NCBI GenBank assembly: GCA_001313085.1
Contig: BBFE01000001.1
Location: 101,263-165,262, forward strand
Direction of reading: 5' to 3'
Length of the DNA: 64,000 bases
From: Paenibacillus sp. JCM 18996
GTDB lineage: Bacteria > Bacillota > Bacilli > Paenibacillales > NBRC-103111
Below, in pieces: positions 1 to 9,391 of the stretch. Position 1 is the stretch's first letter. Every line of letters begins with the position of its first letter. The notes under the pieces were generated by a model. That model was not told the origin of the DNA and did not search any database. It worked only from the letters and a program-made list of their open reading frames with translations. The position numbers and the translations under genes were made by a program.

Positions 1-76
1 CCTTATTGCAAGAGAAAATACGGATTTCCTAATAGCTATCCAATCTCGGTATTTGTCTAAATCCTTTCCATCGAAG

Positions 77-118
77 AAAAAAAGAGCGCGCCGGCCACAA
101 AGCCGGAACACTCTTTTG
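77..118 (-). terminator. Terminator of the LysM/3D gene
   Basis: On the minus strand a GC-rich hairpin with a CCGGC/GCCGG core, flanked by AGAGTG and CGCTCT, runs into seven T. It lies just past the repaired stop codon at 123-125, which supports that gene end. Confidence 0.8.
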
Positions 119-122
119 TTAT

Positions 123-912
123 TTACTGCAGCACATACAGCTGCACGTCCTGGAAACCAAAATTGGCTACCATATCTCTATGACCGGGAATGAAAATATC
201 AATGCGGTTTCCTTTAATCGCGCTTCCCTGATCCGTAGCGTAGCAACCAGCCCGCCGTCAGGCAAGTTTTTGAAGTTATAGCCGGTAATAAAAACTTTGG
301 ATCCCATCGGGATGACGGCAGGATCGACAGCAATGGTTCCCAGCTTCAGCGGGTTGCCATAATAATCGACAGCTCCCCATCCGTTCTCTTCAGGGGAATC
401 CGAATAAGCGGAGGCCGTCATCGACATAATCTTCTTATAAGGCAGGGCTTGTCCGGAAACATTCACGGTATTCGCAGATGCCGAAATGATATTTGCGGAC
501 GTTGATGCTTGACTGGCCTGAACAGTGTTCGCCTTAACGGGGGCTGCGGAAGGCAGGGTCAACACTAAGCCGGGGTATAAATTCAGAGGATCGAGTTTCG
601 GATTGGCGGCCATCAGCTCTTTTAAAGGAAGCTTCAGCTTGTTCGCAATAATCCAGTACGTATCTCCCTCCTGAATCGTGTAGCGGACATCGGGAAGGTT
701 CAGGGTTTGCCCTGTCTGCAGGTTCAATGGATCTACTCCCGGATTAGCCTTTTGTATCGACTCCAGCGGAATATTTTTTGGCTGTTGCAATTTTCCACAT
801 AGTATCGTCGGGCTGAACCTGGTAAGTTGCTGCGAATGCGGGTGTCGCAATGCTTGCGATCGATAGACCTAATGCCAGAGTAAAAAAAAGTTTTCCTGGT
901 GAACCGTTTCAT
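123..912 (-). CDS. LysM-repeat, 3D-domain cell-wall protein (YocH-like), frameshifted
   Basis: Secreted peptidoglycan-active protein. The start at 912 follows AAAGGAGGAGCAAC. Repaired, it begins with a signal peptide (MKRFTRKTFF, a hydrophobic stretch, then ATPAFAA), then two LysM modules (each with NPGVDPLNL or NPKLDPLNL type motifs) and a C-terminal 3D domain (PMGSKVFI, then ATDQGSAIKGNRIDIF) like the lytic transglycosylase-type fold of YocH and MltA relatives. Three frame breaks are visible: T8 at 882-889 should be T7, A6 at 774-779 (minus-strand reading) should be A5, and one G is missing near 241. Repaired stop is TAA at 123-125. The upstream c-di-AMP riboswitch predicts repression or activation linked to osmotic and wall stress. 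Exact hydrolytic activity is inferred from family only. Confidence 0.85.
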
Positions 913-925
913 GTTGCTCCTCCTT

Positions 926-1040
926 TTAATGGGCCTGCGAGGTTAGTTGTCGGGTTTGGGATGAGGATACATCCCTTCGCTAAAGCGATTCACCCCAAAG
1001 ACGCGGCTGCGTCATGAAGCTCTCCCCCGCACTTTGGAAA
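926..1040 (-). promoter_or_regulatory. c-di-AMP riboswitch (ydaO/yuaA class)
   Basis: The minus strand just upstream of the LysM/3D gene carries the conserved blocks of this class in order: a GCGGGGGA segment, GGGGTGAATC, then AACCCGACAACTAACCTCGCAGGC close to the gene. Seen directly: these blocks and their spacing. Known: ydaO-type elements bind cyclic di-AMP and usually shut off downstream wall hydrolase or ion transport genes in Bacilli. The ribosome binding site begins about 10 bases past its 3' end. Confidence 0.9.
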
Positions 1041-1208
1041 CATGGAAATCCTTCCAAAGTTTTGGCATTTTTTCGAGATTTATCGTACCATACCTTTCTT
1101 TTTTTGATGAATATGTAATTATTGGTAAAATGTTTAAGCCTGCGTTTTATTGGGTAATAAGGGGGTTGTTTCAGCCATCAGCTTGCATTGCCGCAGGTAT
1201 TCAGTCCG

Positions 1209-2127
1209 TCAGCGCAGCAGCTCGCTTTTTTTTACCATGCCGTAGGCATTGCGGTCGCCTTTCTTGGCGTAGAACCTGAGGCCGTCCAATCCTTTGAAGA
1301 GCAGGGCACATCGCAGCCTTTCTTCGAATTTGGGAATCTCGCGCCCCTCGCTCGTCCAAACATCGCGCACCATTTGAGGAATTTGCAGCTGAGGGGTCCA
1401 TAGATGCTGTGTGGCCAAATCGAACACAAAGTCTCCGTACATGGCCATTTCCCAGTCGACGATGCCGGTCACGGTGCGCCCGTCCGTCAGCATGTTCCCC
1501 AAGTGGAAATCTCCGTGCACGAGATAGCGTTCTCCGGGCGAACATTTGGCGAGGTCCATCATGATGGCATACAAGTGCTCGAATACATCCCGCTCCAGGA
1601 AACTATGCTCAAACAGCGAATACCAACCTTCCCAAAAACCGGATTGCTCTTTCAGAAAAAAAAGACTCGAGAAATTCCAGCCAGCTGCCATAAACTCCGT
1701 CTCCCGAGGCTGGATCCACCCGTAACCTTTGGACTTGCCCAGGGAGACCCGGTTGATTGCAGAGAATTGTTTTACCAGGTCGGCAGAATCTCCTTCACTT
1801 CATTTTGCGGGCAGCTGACGATCGACCGTCCAGGAGCTTTTTCCGCAATGGAAAAGTATAATTCGCCCGCCCTGCCGACCTCCAGCACCTTCGGAACCGG
1901 TATGCCCTGTGATGAGAACGTTTCATGTATATACCGCTCTTTCTCAAAGCCTTCCCCGCTGCCGTTAAAATGGATGACGAATTCCTTGTCTTGATGGCTG
2001 TAGCTGAAAACTTTGCTCAATTCCCCTCCTTCGATCGGATGGAGACGGGAAACCGGCCCGTTCAAAAGCTTTTGCAAAAAAAAGCTTCCGCCGTGCTGAT
2101 ATTCATTTCCGGTTTAAACGTACTCAT
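1209..2127 (-). CDS. APH-type phosphotransferase, frameshifted
   Basis: Aminoglycoside/choline kinase-like phosphotransferase. The C-terminal half shows the catalytic loop VHGDFHLGN and the metal-binding GIVDWEMAMYGD, both diagnostic of the APH fold. The N-terminal half has a nucleotide-binding lobe (KVFSYSHQDKEFVIHF) and VPKVLEVG. Two frame breaks: T8 at 2081-2088 of the plus-strand A run, which needs to be T6 or T9, and a missing G near 1792 that separates KEIL from ADLVKQF. I place the start at ATG 2127 with ATG 2106 as alternative. Nothing indicates the substrate; it need not be an antibiotic. It diverges from the SLH gene. Confidence 0.75.
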
Positions 2128-2207
2128 CCTCCATCAGCCTCCCGCTCTTGTCCTAAGGACGTTTTTTTTGGTCGATATTACCATGGGTTTATTCGTTAAT
2201 TATGGAT

Positions 2208-2213
2208 TATAAT
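2208..2213 (+). promoter_or_regulatory. -10 element (TATAAT) ahead of SLH gene
   Basis: A perfect TATAAT lies 40 bases upstream of the SLH gene start in the divergent intergenic region. No convincing -35 hexamer is seen at 17 bp. Confidence 0.4.
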
Positions 2214-2252
2214 TGGTATCGGTTAAAAAATGTGGCAGGGAAAGGAACTGGA

Positions 2253-3700
2253 ATGAAAAAAAATCTCCATCATTTTGTGTGTCGTCATTAATGCGTTCAT
2301 CTGGTCAAATGTAATTGCGTCTGCTGCGGATTTTACGGACATACCGGGAACAAGTCCTTATCTTCCCTATATTGAAGAGTTAAAGAAGCTGGGGATCGCG
2401 GACGGCATTGCTGACGGGTTATTCGGTCCCGAACAGGCCATGAGCCGGGCGCAGTTTGCCAAATTTGCGGCGGGTGCTTTTCGGTTGAACGACAATGGGG
2501 CCGGGTTCCGTTTACGGATATCGGGGGCCATTGGGGCTCTGTGTATATACGTGCCGCTTATGAAGCGGGTATCGTGGACGGTGCAACGGAAACGGCATTT
2601 TTTTTGCCGGATCAACGTCACCAGGCAGGAGGCCGCCGCCATGGTCTGGAGATATGCCCGTAAACAAGGGCTGTATCCCGACACAAGCTCGAGCTTTAAG
2701 GAAAAGCCCGACACCTGGGCGCTGGAAGCGGTCAGCAGCGTGATTTCCCATAAATGGTACGGAGCGGACGTTAAGATGGCTTCCGGCGTATGGTCCTACC
2801 GTCCCAAGGAACCGATGAGCCGTCAAGAAATGGCTGCGCTGCTTGATTTGGCGATGAAGGAGATGCCAGGGTATGTGAAGACATACCTCACTCAAGAGAA
2901 ACCGATGTATAAAGCCACTTATTTATGGAATACCGGCCAGCTTCTGAATAATAAAGCCGAAGTGTTTCAGTTTCTTCATAAAAAAACGGCGTCAATCTCG
3001 TTTACCTGCAGATGGATCCGGATGTTGCCCCGCAGGATTACGGCAGCTTTATCGAGGAAGCCGGCACGCTTGGCATGGAAGTCCACGCTTTGGGCGGAGC
3101 GCCCGACTGGATTTTGCGGAGAACCGGAATAAAATGGACAAGCTTGTCGACTGGGTTAAAACCTATAATGCAGGCGCTGCGGTCAACCGGCAGCTTAAAG
3201 GAATCTGTCTGGACGTAGAGCCGTACATTTTGCCTGTGTGGCAGCAGGACACAGACAGGATGCTGGGCTTATGGAGAGATACGGTAGACACTTTCGTCAA
3301 AGAAGTGAAAACAGGCGCCCCCGGCTTGACTGCTGGTGCTCAGCTGCCGTTCTGGCTGGAAATGTTGAAAGTATCCGACGGGAACGGCGCACAAATCCCT
3401 TTGTCCGACTGGATGATCCGCAGGCTGGACCAGGTCACCCTGATGGCTTACCGTGACAATGCAGCCGATATTATCAGCATCGTGGAGAATGAACTGAACG
3501 CAGCGGAGAAACAAGGCGGAAGCATTATCATCGCCGTCGAAACACGGCCGAGCAGCGAAGGGCCCATCACCTTTTATCCCTATGGACAGGCTTTGATGCT
3601 GCGGGAGATGGATAAAGTCATCGGTACGATCCATGGCCGCGCCTCTTTCAAGGGATATGCAGTCCACGACTACGAAAGCTGGTATAGCCTTAAGGATTAG
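2253..3700 (+). CDS. SLH-domain protein with TIM-barrel-like C-terminal domain, frameshifted
   Basis: Surface-anchored protein. Repaired N-terminus MKKISIILCVVINAFIW is a signal peptide, followed by S-layer homology motifs (FTDIPGTSPYLPYIEEL, GIADGLFGPEQAMSRAQFAK, then VPFTDIGGHW and a third VTRQEAAAM/MSRQEMAALL region). The C-terminal half looks like a beta/alpha barrel: VYLQMDPD, GICLDVEPYI, VTLMAYRD, IIIAVETRP and GYAVHDYESW are spaced like barrel strands and carry acidic residues at strand ends, as in glycoside hydrolases. I could not name a GH family. Frame breaks at A8 2256-2263, near 2510, T8 2598-2605, A7 2980-2986 and near 3115. The gene stands alone with its own promoter. A cell-wall or exopolysaccharide glycosidase is inference. 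Confidence 0.7.
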
Positions 3701-3890
3701 AAGGGCGGTATCTCTTAAGCCCCTAATTGGAGAACTTTGCCGCCATTCCGCAGCATAAAGCCCCCGGCGCTGCCTGCCGGCAATCCCGAGGGCCATGAGT
3801 GCGAACCGGCCCAATCCATGCAAGCATTCTCAGGCTGGCTGGCCGGGCCATCATGCCAATCAGCCAGGCACCAGTGACCAGCCGGATGAA

Positions 3891-4886
3891 TTATTTGATG
3901 TAGAGCCGGCTGGTTTCTTCCCAAATTTCCCCGGGCTCCAGGCCAATCAGGCCGATCTGTTCGGCTGGGAGGTCCATATTAGGAGCATTCACCAGGTTCA
4001 CTTGCGGCTCCGGGCAAAAGAATCCTTCCGTCGCGTTATTGTTCCAGATCATCCATTGCTTGTAAGCCGTGCCGACATCGTAAACGAGAGTAACCCCGTT
4101 GCGCGAGTCGGTCAATTCCATCCGGTTGCGGCCGTCCTGCGGCCGGGAAGTATAATGGTTGTCCATCGGCTCGAAGAAAGGCGAGACGCCCTGTCCGCGC
4201 ATGAGCTCTTCTTCCTGTTTGAGCGGTTGATATTTTCCCGTGGGCAGCATCCGTTCGTCAAGCTCCCAGCGTTCGCCGATCGTCATACGGAAACGGTAAT
4301 CCGAAGCGGATCCGCCGGAAACGAAAGGCGCGTTAATGGAGGTGTGGAACGCGAGCAGGCAGGGCATGCGGTCTTTGCCTTTATTGCGCACGGTCACATG
4401 CTGAAACAGTCCTTGCCCGCTCAACGTATAGCGAAGCCTTACCGTGAAAGTGTGCGGGAAATAGCTGTACACCGGATGGCCTTCACGTATATGCAGCACC
4501 AGCGTGACCCGGCTTTCCGTCTCATCGGCCCCGAAGGATTCGACCTCCCAGGGAATGTTGTGCAAAAATCCGTGCAGATGGTTTCCCGTGCTCTTTTCGT
4601 TCACCGGGAATTCGTAGGTTTTGCCGTTCCAGGGGAATTTGCCGTCTTCATAACGGTTGGGCGGAAACAGCACCGGAATGCCGTTGATGATCGGGTTGTT
4701 CTTAAACGCTTCCATTTCGTCCGCCAAAGGCTCCTTCAAAAAGGTATACTGCTTCTCGATATCCCGGAAGGCGATCAGATTAGCGCCGGTGTCGGGCAGA
4801 ACCGCAGCCTCGTAAGGTCCGGCCTGCAGCCATACCGCGCTCTCCCCCTGATAAGACTCCTCGAATGCTCTTGGTTTAGTGGACAT
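3891..4886 (-). CDS. Aldose 1-epimerase family protein
   Basis: Intact 331-residue member of the galactose mutarotase-like fold, which interconverts sugar anomers or binds sugars. Visible family features are NGIPVLFPPNRY near the N-terminus, GNHLHGFLHNIPWEV with the conserved His pair, LAFHTSINAPF, and a C-terminal FFCPEPQVNLVNAPN with the conserved acidic residue. Start ATG 4886 is chosen because AGGGAGG precedes it by a good distance. No A/T run longer than five occurs in the gene, and its frame is unbroken. Sugar specificity cannot be read. Transcribed convergently with the SLH gene and divergently from the GT2 gene; about 240 bases upstream hold only AT-rich promoter-like sequence. Confidence 0.85.
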   Translation of the reverse strand: MSTKPRAFEESYQGESAVWLQAGPYEAAVLPDTGANLIAFRDIEKQYTFLKEPLADEMEAFKNNPIINGIPVLFPPNRYEDGKFPWNGKTYEFPVNEKSTGNHLHGFLHNIPWEVESFGADETESRVTLVLHIREGHPVYSYFPHTFTVRLRYTLSGQGLFQHVTVRNKGKDRMPCLLAFHTSINAPFVSGGSASDYRFRMTIGERWELDERMLPTGKYQPLKQEEELMRGQGVSPFFEPMDNHYTSRPQDGRNRMELTDSRNGVTLVYDVGTAYKQWMIWNNNATEGFFCPEPQVNLVNAPNMDLPAEQIGLIGLEPGEIWEETSRLYIK

Positions 4887-5129
4887 ATTTTCCTCCCTAT
4901 GGTAGTAATAGATTAATAGTATCATAAAAGGAGGAGTTATTCCTCTATGGCCTGATTGGTGAAAGCGTAAACCCAGGTTCACTTGACTGTTTCAATCGCT
5001 TTTTTTTGGCGTTAATGGTCACTATATTTTACCTGTTCACTTTTTTTTTTGTTTTGCGCAACAATTGTAGACGGTCGTGCGTCCATTAAATGGCGCGTTC
5101 GGAAGTGTGTCTCTCAAAGGGGGAACGAA

Positions 5130-5835
5130 ATGAAAAAAAAGCTGGTCATCATACCTGCATACAACGAGGAAAAAAAATCGATCGGTTCCGTGATCCGCTC
5201 AATCAAAAAAGCACCATCCCGACATGGATATCGTCGTCATCAACGACGGGTCTTCAGACCGTACAAGCCAGACGGCCCGGGAGACGGGTCTTGCTTTTGT
5301 GGTGGACCTTCCTGTGAACGTGGGGATCGGCGGAGCGGTGCAGACAGGATATTTGTTCGCATATAGAAATGGATACGATATCGCCACTCAAATCGATGCC
5401 GACGGGCAGCATGACCCGGCCGATCTGGAGAAGGTGGTGCGCACTGTGGCCGAAGGTCAAGCAGACTGCTGCGTCGGGTCGCGTTTCGTCGAAAAGACGG
5501 AGTACCGTTCGAGCCTGTCCCGCCGTACAGGGATCCGTTACTTCTCCTGGATGATCAAGTGGACGGTAGGCAAGCGGATCACCGATCCGACTTCGGGTTT
5601 TCGCGCAGTCAATAAACCGGTGATCGCCGTCTTTGCGGGTTATTACCCGGATGACTACCCGGAGGTGGAGGCTGTTGTGCTGCTTGAACGTATGGGCTTC
5701 CGTGTAAAAGAGACCTCCGTGCAAATGCACAACCGGGCGGCAGGGCGTTCGTCGATCACCCCGCTGAAGTCGTTTTATTACATGCTCAAGGTATCTCTTG
5801 CGGTCCTGATTACTCGTATAAGGAATGTGACTTAA
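5130..5835 (+). CDS. Family 2 glycosyltransferase (DPM1-like), frameshifted
   Basis: GT-A fold glycosyltransferase of the polyprenyl-phosphate sugar synthase type. Motifs: IPAYNEE, VVINDGSSDRT, the DXD-like IDADGQHDP, and GSRFV, then TDPTSGFRAVN. The C-terminus has only a short hydrophobic segment, so it acts at the inner membrane face on an undecaprenyl-phosphate acceptor by family analogy. One break: A6 at 5205-5210 should be A5, joining SIKK to HHPDMDIVV. The start ATG 5130 follows AAAGGGGGAACGAA. It lies five bases ahead of a DUF2304 gene and upstream of a membrane glycosyltransferase, the standard trio for making and using a lipid-linked sugar. Confidence 0.85.
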
Positions 5836-5839
5836 CATA

Positions 5840-6222
5840 ATGAACATTTATTTGGTGTCCGTCTTTTTTTTGCGCAGCCTTCGTGCTGTTTACCGTGGAA
5901 TTGATCCGCAGGCAAAAAATTGGCTGAACGTTATGCTCTGCTCTGGCTCGTCCTGGGCTTGATCATGCTTTTGTTCAGCTTGTTCCCGCCCATTCTGGAG
6001 TTCGCATCGGGCCTTCTTCATATTTATTATGCGCCTTCGTTCCTTTTTTTTTGTGGGACTCTTGTTTTCTCTGATTTTTTATCATGCATTTGACGATCGT
6101 AATTTCCAAGCTTCACCGCAAAAATGACGCGCCTCGTCCAGGAAGTAGCGCTGCTTAAGGCCAAGCTCGGAGACGAAGAATCTGCCGGTTCCGATGGCCC
6201 GGATGCTTCTCGCGCCGAATGA
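5840..6222 (+). CDS. DUF2304 small membrane protein, frameshifted
   Basis: Small membrane protein usually encoded next to DPM1-like GT2 enzymes. Repaired sequence starts MNIYLVSVFFCAAFV, continues FTVELIRRQKLAERYALLW with the conserved charged loop, two further membrane segments (LVLGLIMLLFSLFPPILEF; FLFFVGLLFSLIFIMHLTI), and an alpha-helical cytoplasmic tail RKMTRLVQEVALLKAKL. Five over-called runs must each lose one base (T8 near 5864, A6 near 5915, T9 near 6044, T6 near 6075, A5 near 6120), and each correction independently restores the family sequence. Its role is not biochemically settled; it is thought to assist or anchor the partner glycosyltransferase. Confidence 0.8.
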
Positions 6223-6359
6223 CGAGAGGCGTTTTTTTGCGTGAGGAGAAGTCTGGCCGCCCGTTGTGCCGCGGCGCTCGCAGGGAGCATCGTGCTTTTG
6301 GTAAACCGCGCTTTGGGGAAAACGGACTGTCAGAAGAGTATATCGCAAGGAGTGTCGAA

Positions 6360-7624
6360 ATGAACAGAAGCCGGTCATACAGCCCTCTGTATAATTATGC
6401 AGTTTGGATAATCATGCTGATTGCTCTTGCTTTACGGTTCCACATTGTGCTCAGCATGGACTATCAGCCTCTTGTTTTTTGACCAGCTGGAATACGTGAA
6501 TTTGACTTTACGTTGGTTGGAATCAGGCATTTACGCTTACAGGGATACGATGCCCAATACGCTGGTCACGCCGGGTTTGCCGGTGTTTCTTGCCGCTGTG
6601 TTCAGTCTGTTCGGCTACCATCCGCTGGAACACGGCCTGATGGCTGTAAGGCTTTCGCAATGCTTTATCGGTGTGGGGGCGGTCTGGTTTATGTATAAGC
6701 TGGGCGCGCGCTTGTTCCACCCTGCAACAGGTGTGCTGGCCGCTTTTTTTCGCCGCCGTGTATTCCCAGTATGTCATGTCGGCGACGCTCATTTTAACAG
6801 AAGTTCTTTTTTCTTACCTGTTTCACAGCTTTTCTCTATCTGCAGGTAAAAGTGATCCAGGAGAACCGTCCGGGGGACCACATCCTGATGGGCGTCCTGC
6901 TCGCGGTCACGGTACTGATCCGTCCGAACATTCTGCCTTTGGCGGTCATTCCGTATGTGTTTCTCTGGATCCGCCACCGGAAGCTCTTTCTCCCGATGAT
7001 TGTCAGAGCGGTGGCCGCTTTTGCCGTTGTGATGATGCCGTGGTGGATCCGCAACTTCATCACTTTCCATGAATTCATCCCGATCGCGAAGGGGGAGTCC
7101 GGCAATCCCTTTCTGGGGGGGACCGACCCGTACGATAGGGGTACAATCGATTGGTCGAATATCAACCCCGAAGATCAGTTCGCCGAAGGAGTAAGACGGC
7201 TGAAGCAGGGGCTGCGCGAGGATCCGTGGCTGTGGATACGCTGGTATACGGTCGGCAAGTTCAAGGTGTTTTTTTTTCACAGATGGGTTGGGCCCTATCC
7301 GTTATATATACCCAAATGGCTTGACATGCTGGAACTAAAGCTGCACTATTTGCTCGCTTGCGCAGGTTGGGTGAGTCTTGCGGTCATGAGCTTTTTTTAA
7401 CCGCTCCGCCGCTTATTTATTCGTGACCGGGCTGTTATTACTGGCCATCCACAGCTGTTTTGTCGCCGTTGACCGTTATTCGTACGGTATGATGCCGTTC
7501 CTGATGCTGGGCTTAGCCCAAGCTGTGGCAGGTTCGCTGCGGTTCATCGTCAGCAGGAAAAAAAGAACGCCGCAGGAGTTGTTTAGCTGCCGCACACTCA
7601 GACTTGGCCGCAGCCTATGGTTAA
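6360..7624 (+). CDS. Membrane glycosyltransferase, GT-C/ArnT-PMT-like, frameshifted
   Basis: Multi-pass transferase that would take sugar from a polyprenyl phosphate donor on the outer membrane face. Seen: first membrane helix followed by DQLEYVNLTLRWLESG, with the acidic residue of the first outer loop typical of GT-C enzymes, then TLVTPGLPVFLAAVFSLFGYHP, VRLSQCFIGVGAVWFMYKLGARLF, LAVTVLIRPNILPLAVIPYVF and MMPWWIRNFITFHEFIPIAKG. All are recurrent in ArnT/PMT-like proteins. Breaks: T6 at 6475, T7 at 6744, T3 near 6828, T7 at 7391, A7 near 7559. After the last correction the protein ends at TAA 7622-7624; uncorrected it would run on into the terminator at 7767. Start ATG 6360 has AAGGAGTG upstream. 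Works with the preceding GT2 and DUF2304 genes. Confidence 0.75.
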
Positions 7625-7742
7625 TTAAGCATGGCGGTACCGCACCAAGTTCCCTAAAAGACGCCAGCGCATCAATTTTCCTAGAACATTCGGCATTGCC
7701 CAATTCCCCTGCTATACGCAGTATTATGGAACATATCAGAAG

Positions 7743-7778
7743 GACCGCCAGGCGATTTTTGCCCTGACGGTTTTTTTT
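7743..7778 (+). terminator. Terminator of the glycosylation trio
   Basis: ACCGCCAGGC pairs with GCCCTGACGGT (one G-T type mismatch) around a TTTTT-containing loop and ends in eight T. Confidence 0.7.
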
Positions 7779-7837
7779 CACGTCTCATACAAACTATAAA
7801 CAAAGCGCTTGAACGAGTAAGAACCCAGGCAGAGATC

Positions 7838-7880
7838 AGGCTATCCCTCCGTCAAATTAACCGATAGGGACAGCCTTTTA
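7838..7880. terminator. Hairpin between convergent genes
   Basis: AGGCTATCCCT and AGGGACAGCCT form an 11-bp stem with one mismatch, followed by TTTT on the plus strand. It sits between the glycosylation trio and a small minus-strand gene and could end either. Confidence 0.55.
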
Positions 7881-7885
7881 CAATG

Positions 7886-8040
7886 CTACTCGTTGTTCTC
7901 CTGCTCTTTCTCCGTATATTGATCCTGGTCGCCGCCGTAAATAAAGTCTACTCCCGGCTCGAGGCCGGGTGGTAGCTCGCTTCCTCCGTTAATTCTGCTT
8001 GGTTGCCCAACGTTTCGTAGTTATTCTCCGTCATCATCAT
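7886..8040 (-). CDS. Small acidic hypothetical protein, frameshifted
   Basis: About 51 residues beginning MMMTENNYETLGNQAEL and, after one frame correction near 7965, continuing ELPPGLEPGVDFIYGG and ending EKEQENNE. The sequence is acidic, has no membrane segment and no domain I recognise. A purine-rich AAAAAAAGGAGAATG segment precedes the start ATG at 8040 and a hairpin follows the stop at 7886-7888, so it is likely a real gene. It diverges from phnD. Confidence 0.5.
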
Positions 8041-8139
8041 TCTCCTTTTTTTGGGAAAGTATGCGCGGATTTCATTAAAATTATGCAACTCACTGCCGCT
8101 TTATCCTTGCGAGCTGATTGGATGAATAGAGTATATAGG

Positions 8140-8155
8140 TTAAAGTCAACTTTAA
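8140..8155. promoter_or_regulatory. 16-bp perfect palindrome upstream of phnD
   Basis: TTAAAGTCAACTTTAA is fully self-complementary except for its two central bases and is followed by AGTCAAC, echoing the first half. It lies about 185 bases before the phnD start, between divergent genes. A GntR/HutC-type operator, for example for PhnF, is a guess. Confidence 0.35.
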
Positions 8156-8338
8156 GTCAACAGCACATCGGGAGCGCCTACCTGCTATTTTTTCACCCTC
8201 CGCAAATTGATACTGATGAAATTCTATGTTAACAAAAAAATTCATTTCCTTTTTTACAGTGCACATACATAGATTTAATAAATTAAAGTTACTATGACTG
8301 TAGATTGAAAAAAAACTATTATTTAGGGGAGAGATAGA

Positions 8339-9319
8339 ATGTTCAAGAAAGCGGCGTTGTCGGTTATTTCCATCTTCACGGCTTTTTTCATTGGCAGCAT
8401 GCGGCACCACTCAAAATCAGGCATCCAGCCCAAGTCCAGCACAAGGAAGCGGTACGGCTGCCTCCGACAACAAGCAATCCAAGGTGGATACACTGGTGAT
8501 AGCTTATCTTCCGAATGAGGCAAAAGAGGAACTGGCTGAATCCCGCCAAGGCTTAGCAAAGGACCTGGAAGCTGCTCTCCATGTAAAAGTAAAAGAATTT
8601 CTCGCAAGCGACTACAACGCAGCAATCGAGGCTATGAGAACAGGCAAAGCGGATATTGCGAACTTCGGACCCCTTTCCTACTCGCAGGCTCACGAGCGCG
8701 CAAAGGCAGAGGCTCTGGTGGCGCCGGCCCTTGACGGTAAAATAGAAAACAGCGGCTACTATTCCTACATTGTTGCCAATAAAAAAAAGAACGACAAAAT
8801 CAATGCGATCACCGATTTGAAAGGCAAGAAGTTCGCTTTCGTCGACGCAAATTCCACCTCAGGCAACCTGGTGCCTTCTTTTGAAATCCTCAAGGCTCTG
8901 AACGACAGCAAACTGACCTTCGAGGACCTGCATACCAATGGAAAGTTCTTTGAATCCGTCACCTTCTCCGGAGCGCACCAAAACGGACTGCAAGCCGTAG
9001 CCAAAGGAGATCTTGACGCCGCTCCGGTCGCTTCCGATATCTATGAGCGCGAGATTCAAGCCAAAAGAGTGGACGCGGAAGCCGTGAAAATCATTGCCAA
9101 GTCCTCCATGATTCCAGGTTCTCCGATAGCGATCCGCAGCGACCTGCCTGACGATGTGAAAAAAATCAGTCAAAGATTTTCTCCTGAAATACGATAACGA
9201 AAAAATATTTTACGAATTTCGTAGGCCAGAAGCCCGGACAAAAGATCCGTTATGCTTCGATCGACGATGCTGCATACAAAGATATCTACGAATTGAGGAA
9301 AAAAAAGTTCGGTCTGTAA
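8339..9319 (+). CDS. phnD: Phosphonate ABC transporter substrate-binding lipoprotein
   Basis: Binds phosphonates outside the membrane and delivers them to PhnE. Repaired N-terminus MFKKAALSVISIF then AFSLAACGT is a lipoprotein signal with the lipobox LAAC. The mature part has VDTLVIAYLPNEAKEEL, the periplasmic-binding core DIANFGPLSYSQAHERAKAEALV, GKKFAFVDANSTSGNLVPS and DLDAAPVASDIYE, all typical of PhnD. Breaks: T6 at 8384 should be T5 (otherwise the lipobox is lost), then TTTT near 9178 and A6 near 9202. After correction the tail reads FLLKYDNEKYF and ends GL-stop at 9317-9319. First gene of the transporter operon phnD-C-E-E. Confidence 0.9.
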
Positions 9320-9391
9320 TATGTCATGTGACAAACGAATATAGGGCAACAGGGCAAAGGGACATCCCCTTTGCCCTTTGTGCAGGAGGCG

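Noticed and set aside
3701..3890. Minus-strand frame ending near 3715 as a small gene
   Set aside because: No ribosome binding site and no consistent frame or family; two competing frames look equally plausible, so no gene is called.
3795..4916. Long plus-strand frame of about 373 codons opposite the epimerase gene
   Set aside because: It is antisense to an intact gene with recognisable family motifs and a ribosome binding site; the frame itself has no domain and arises from codon bias.
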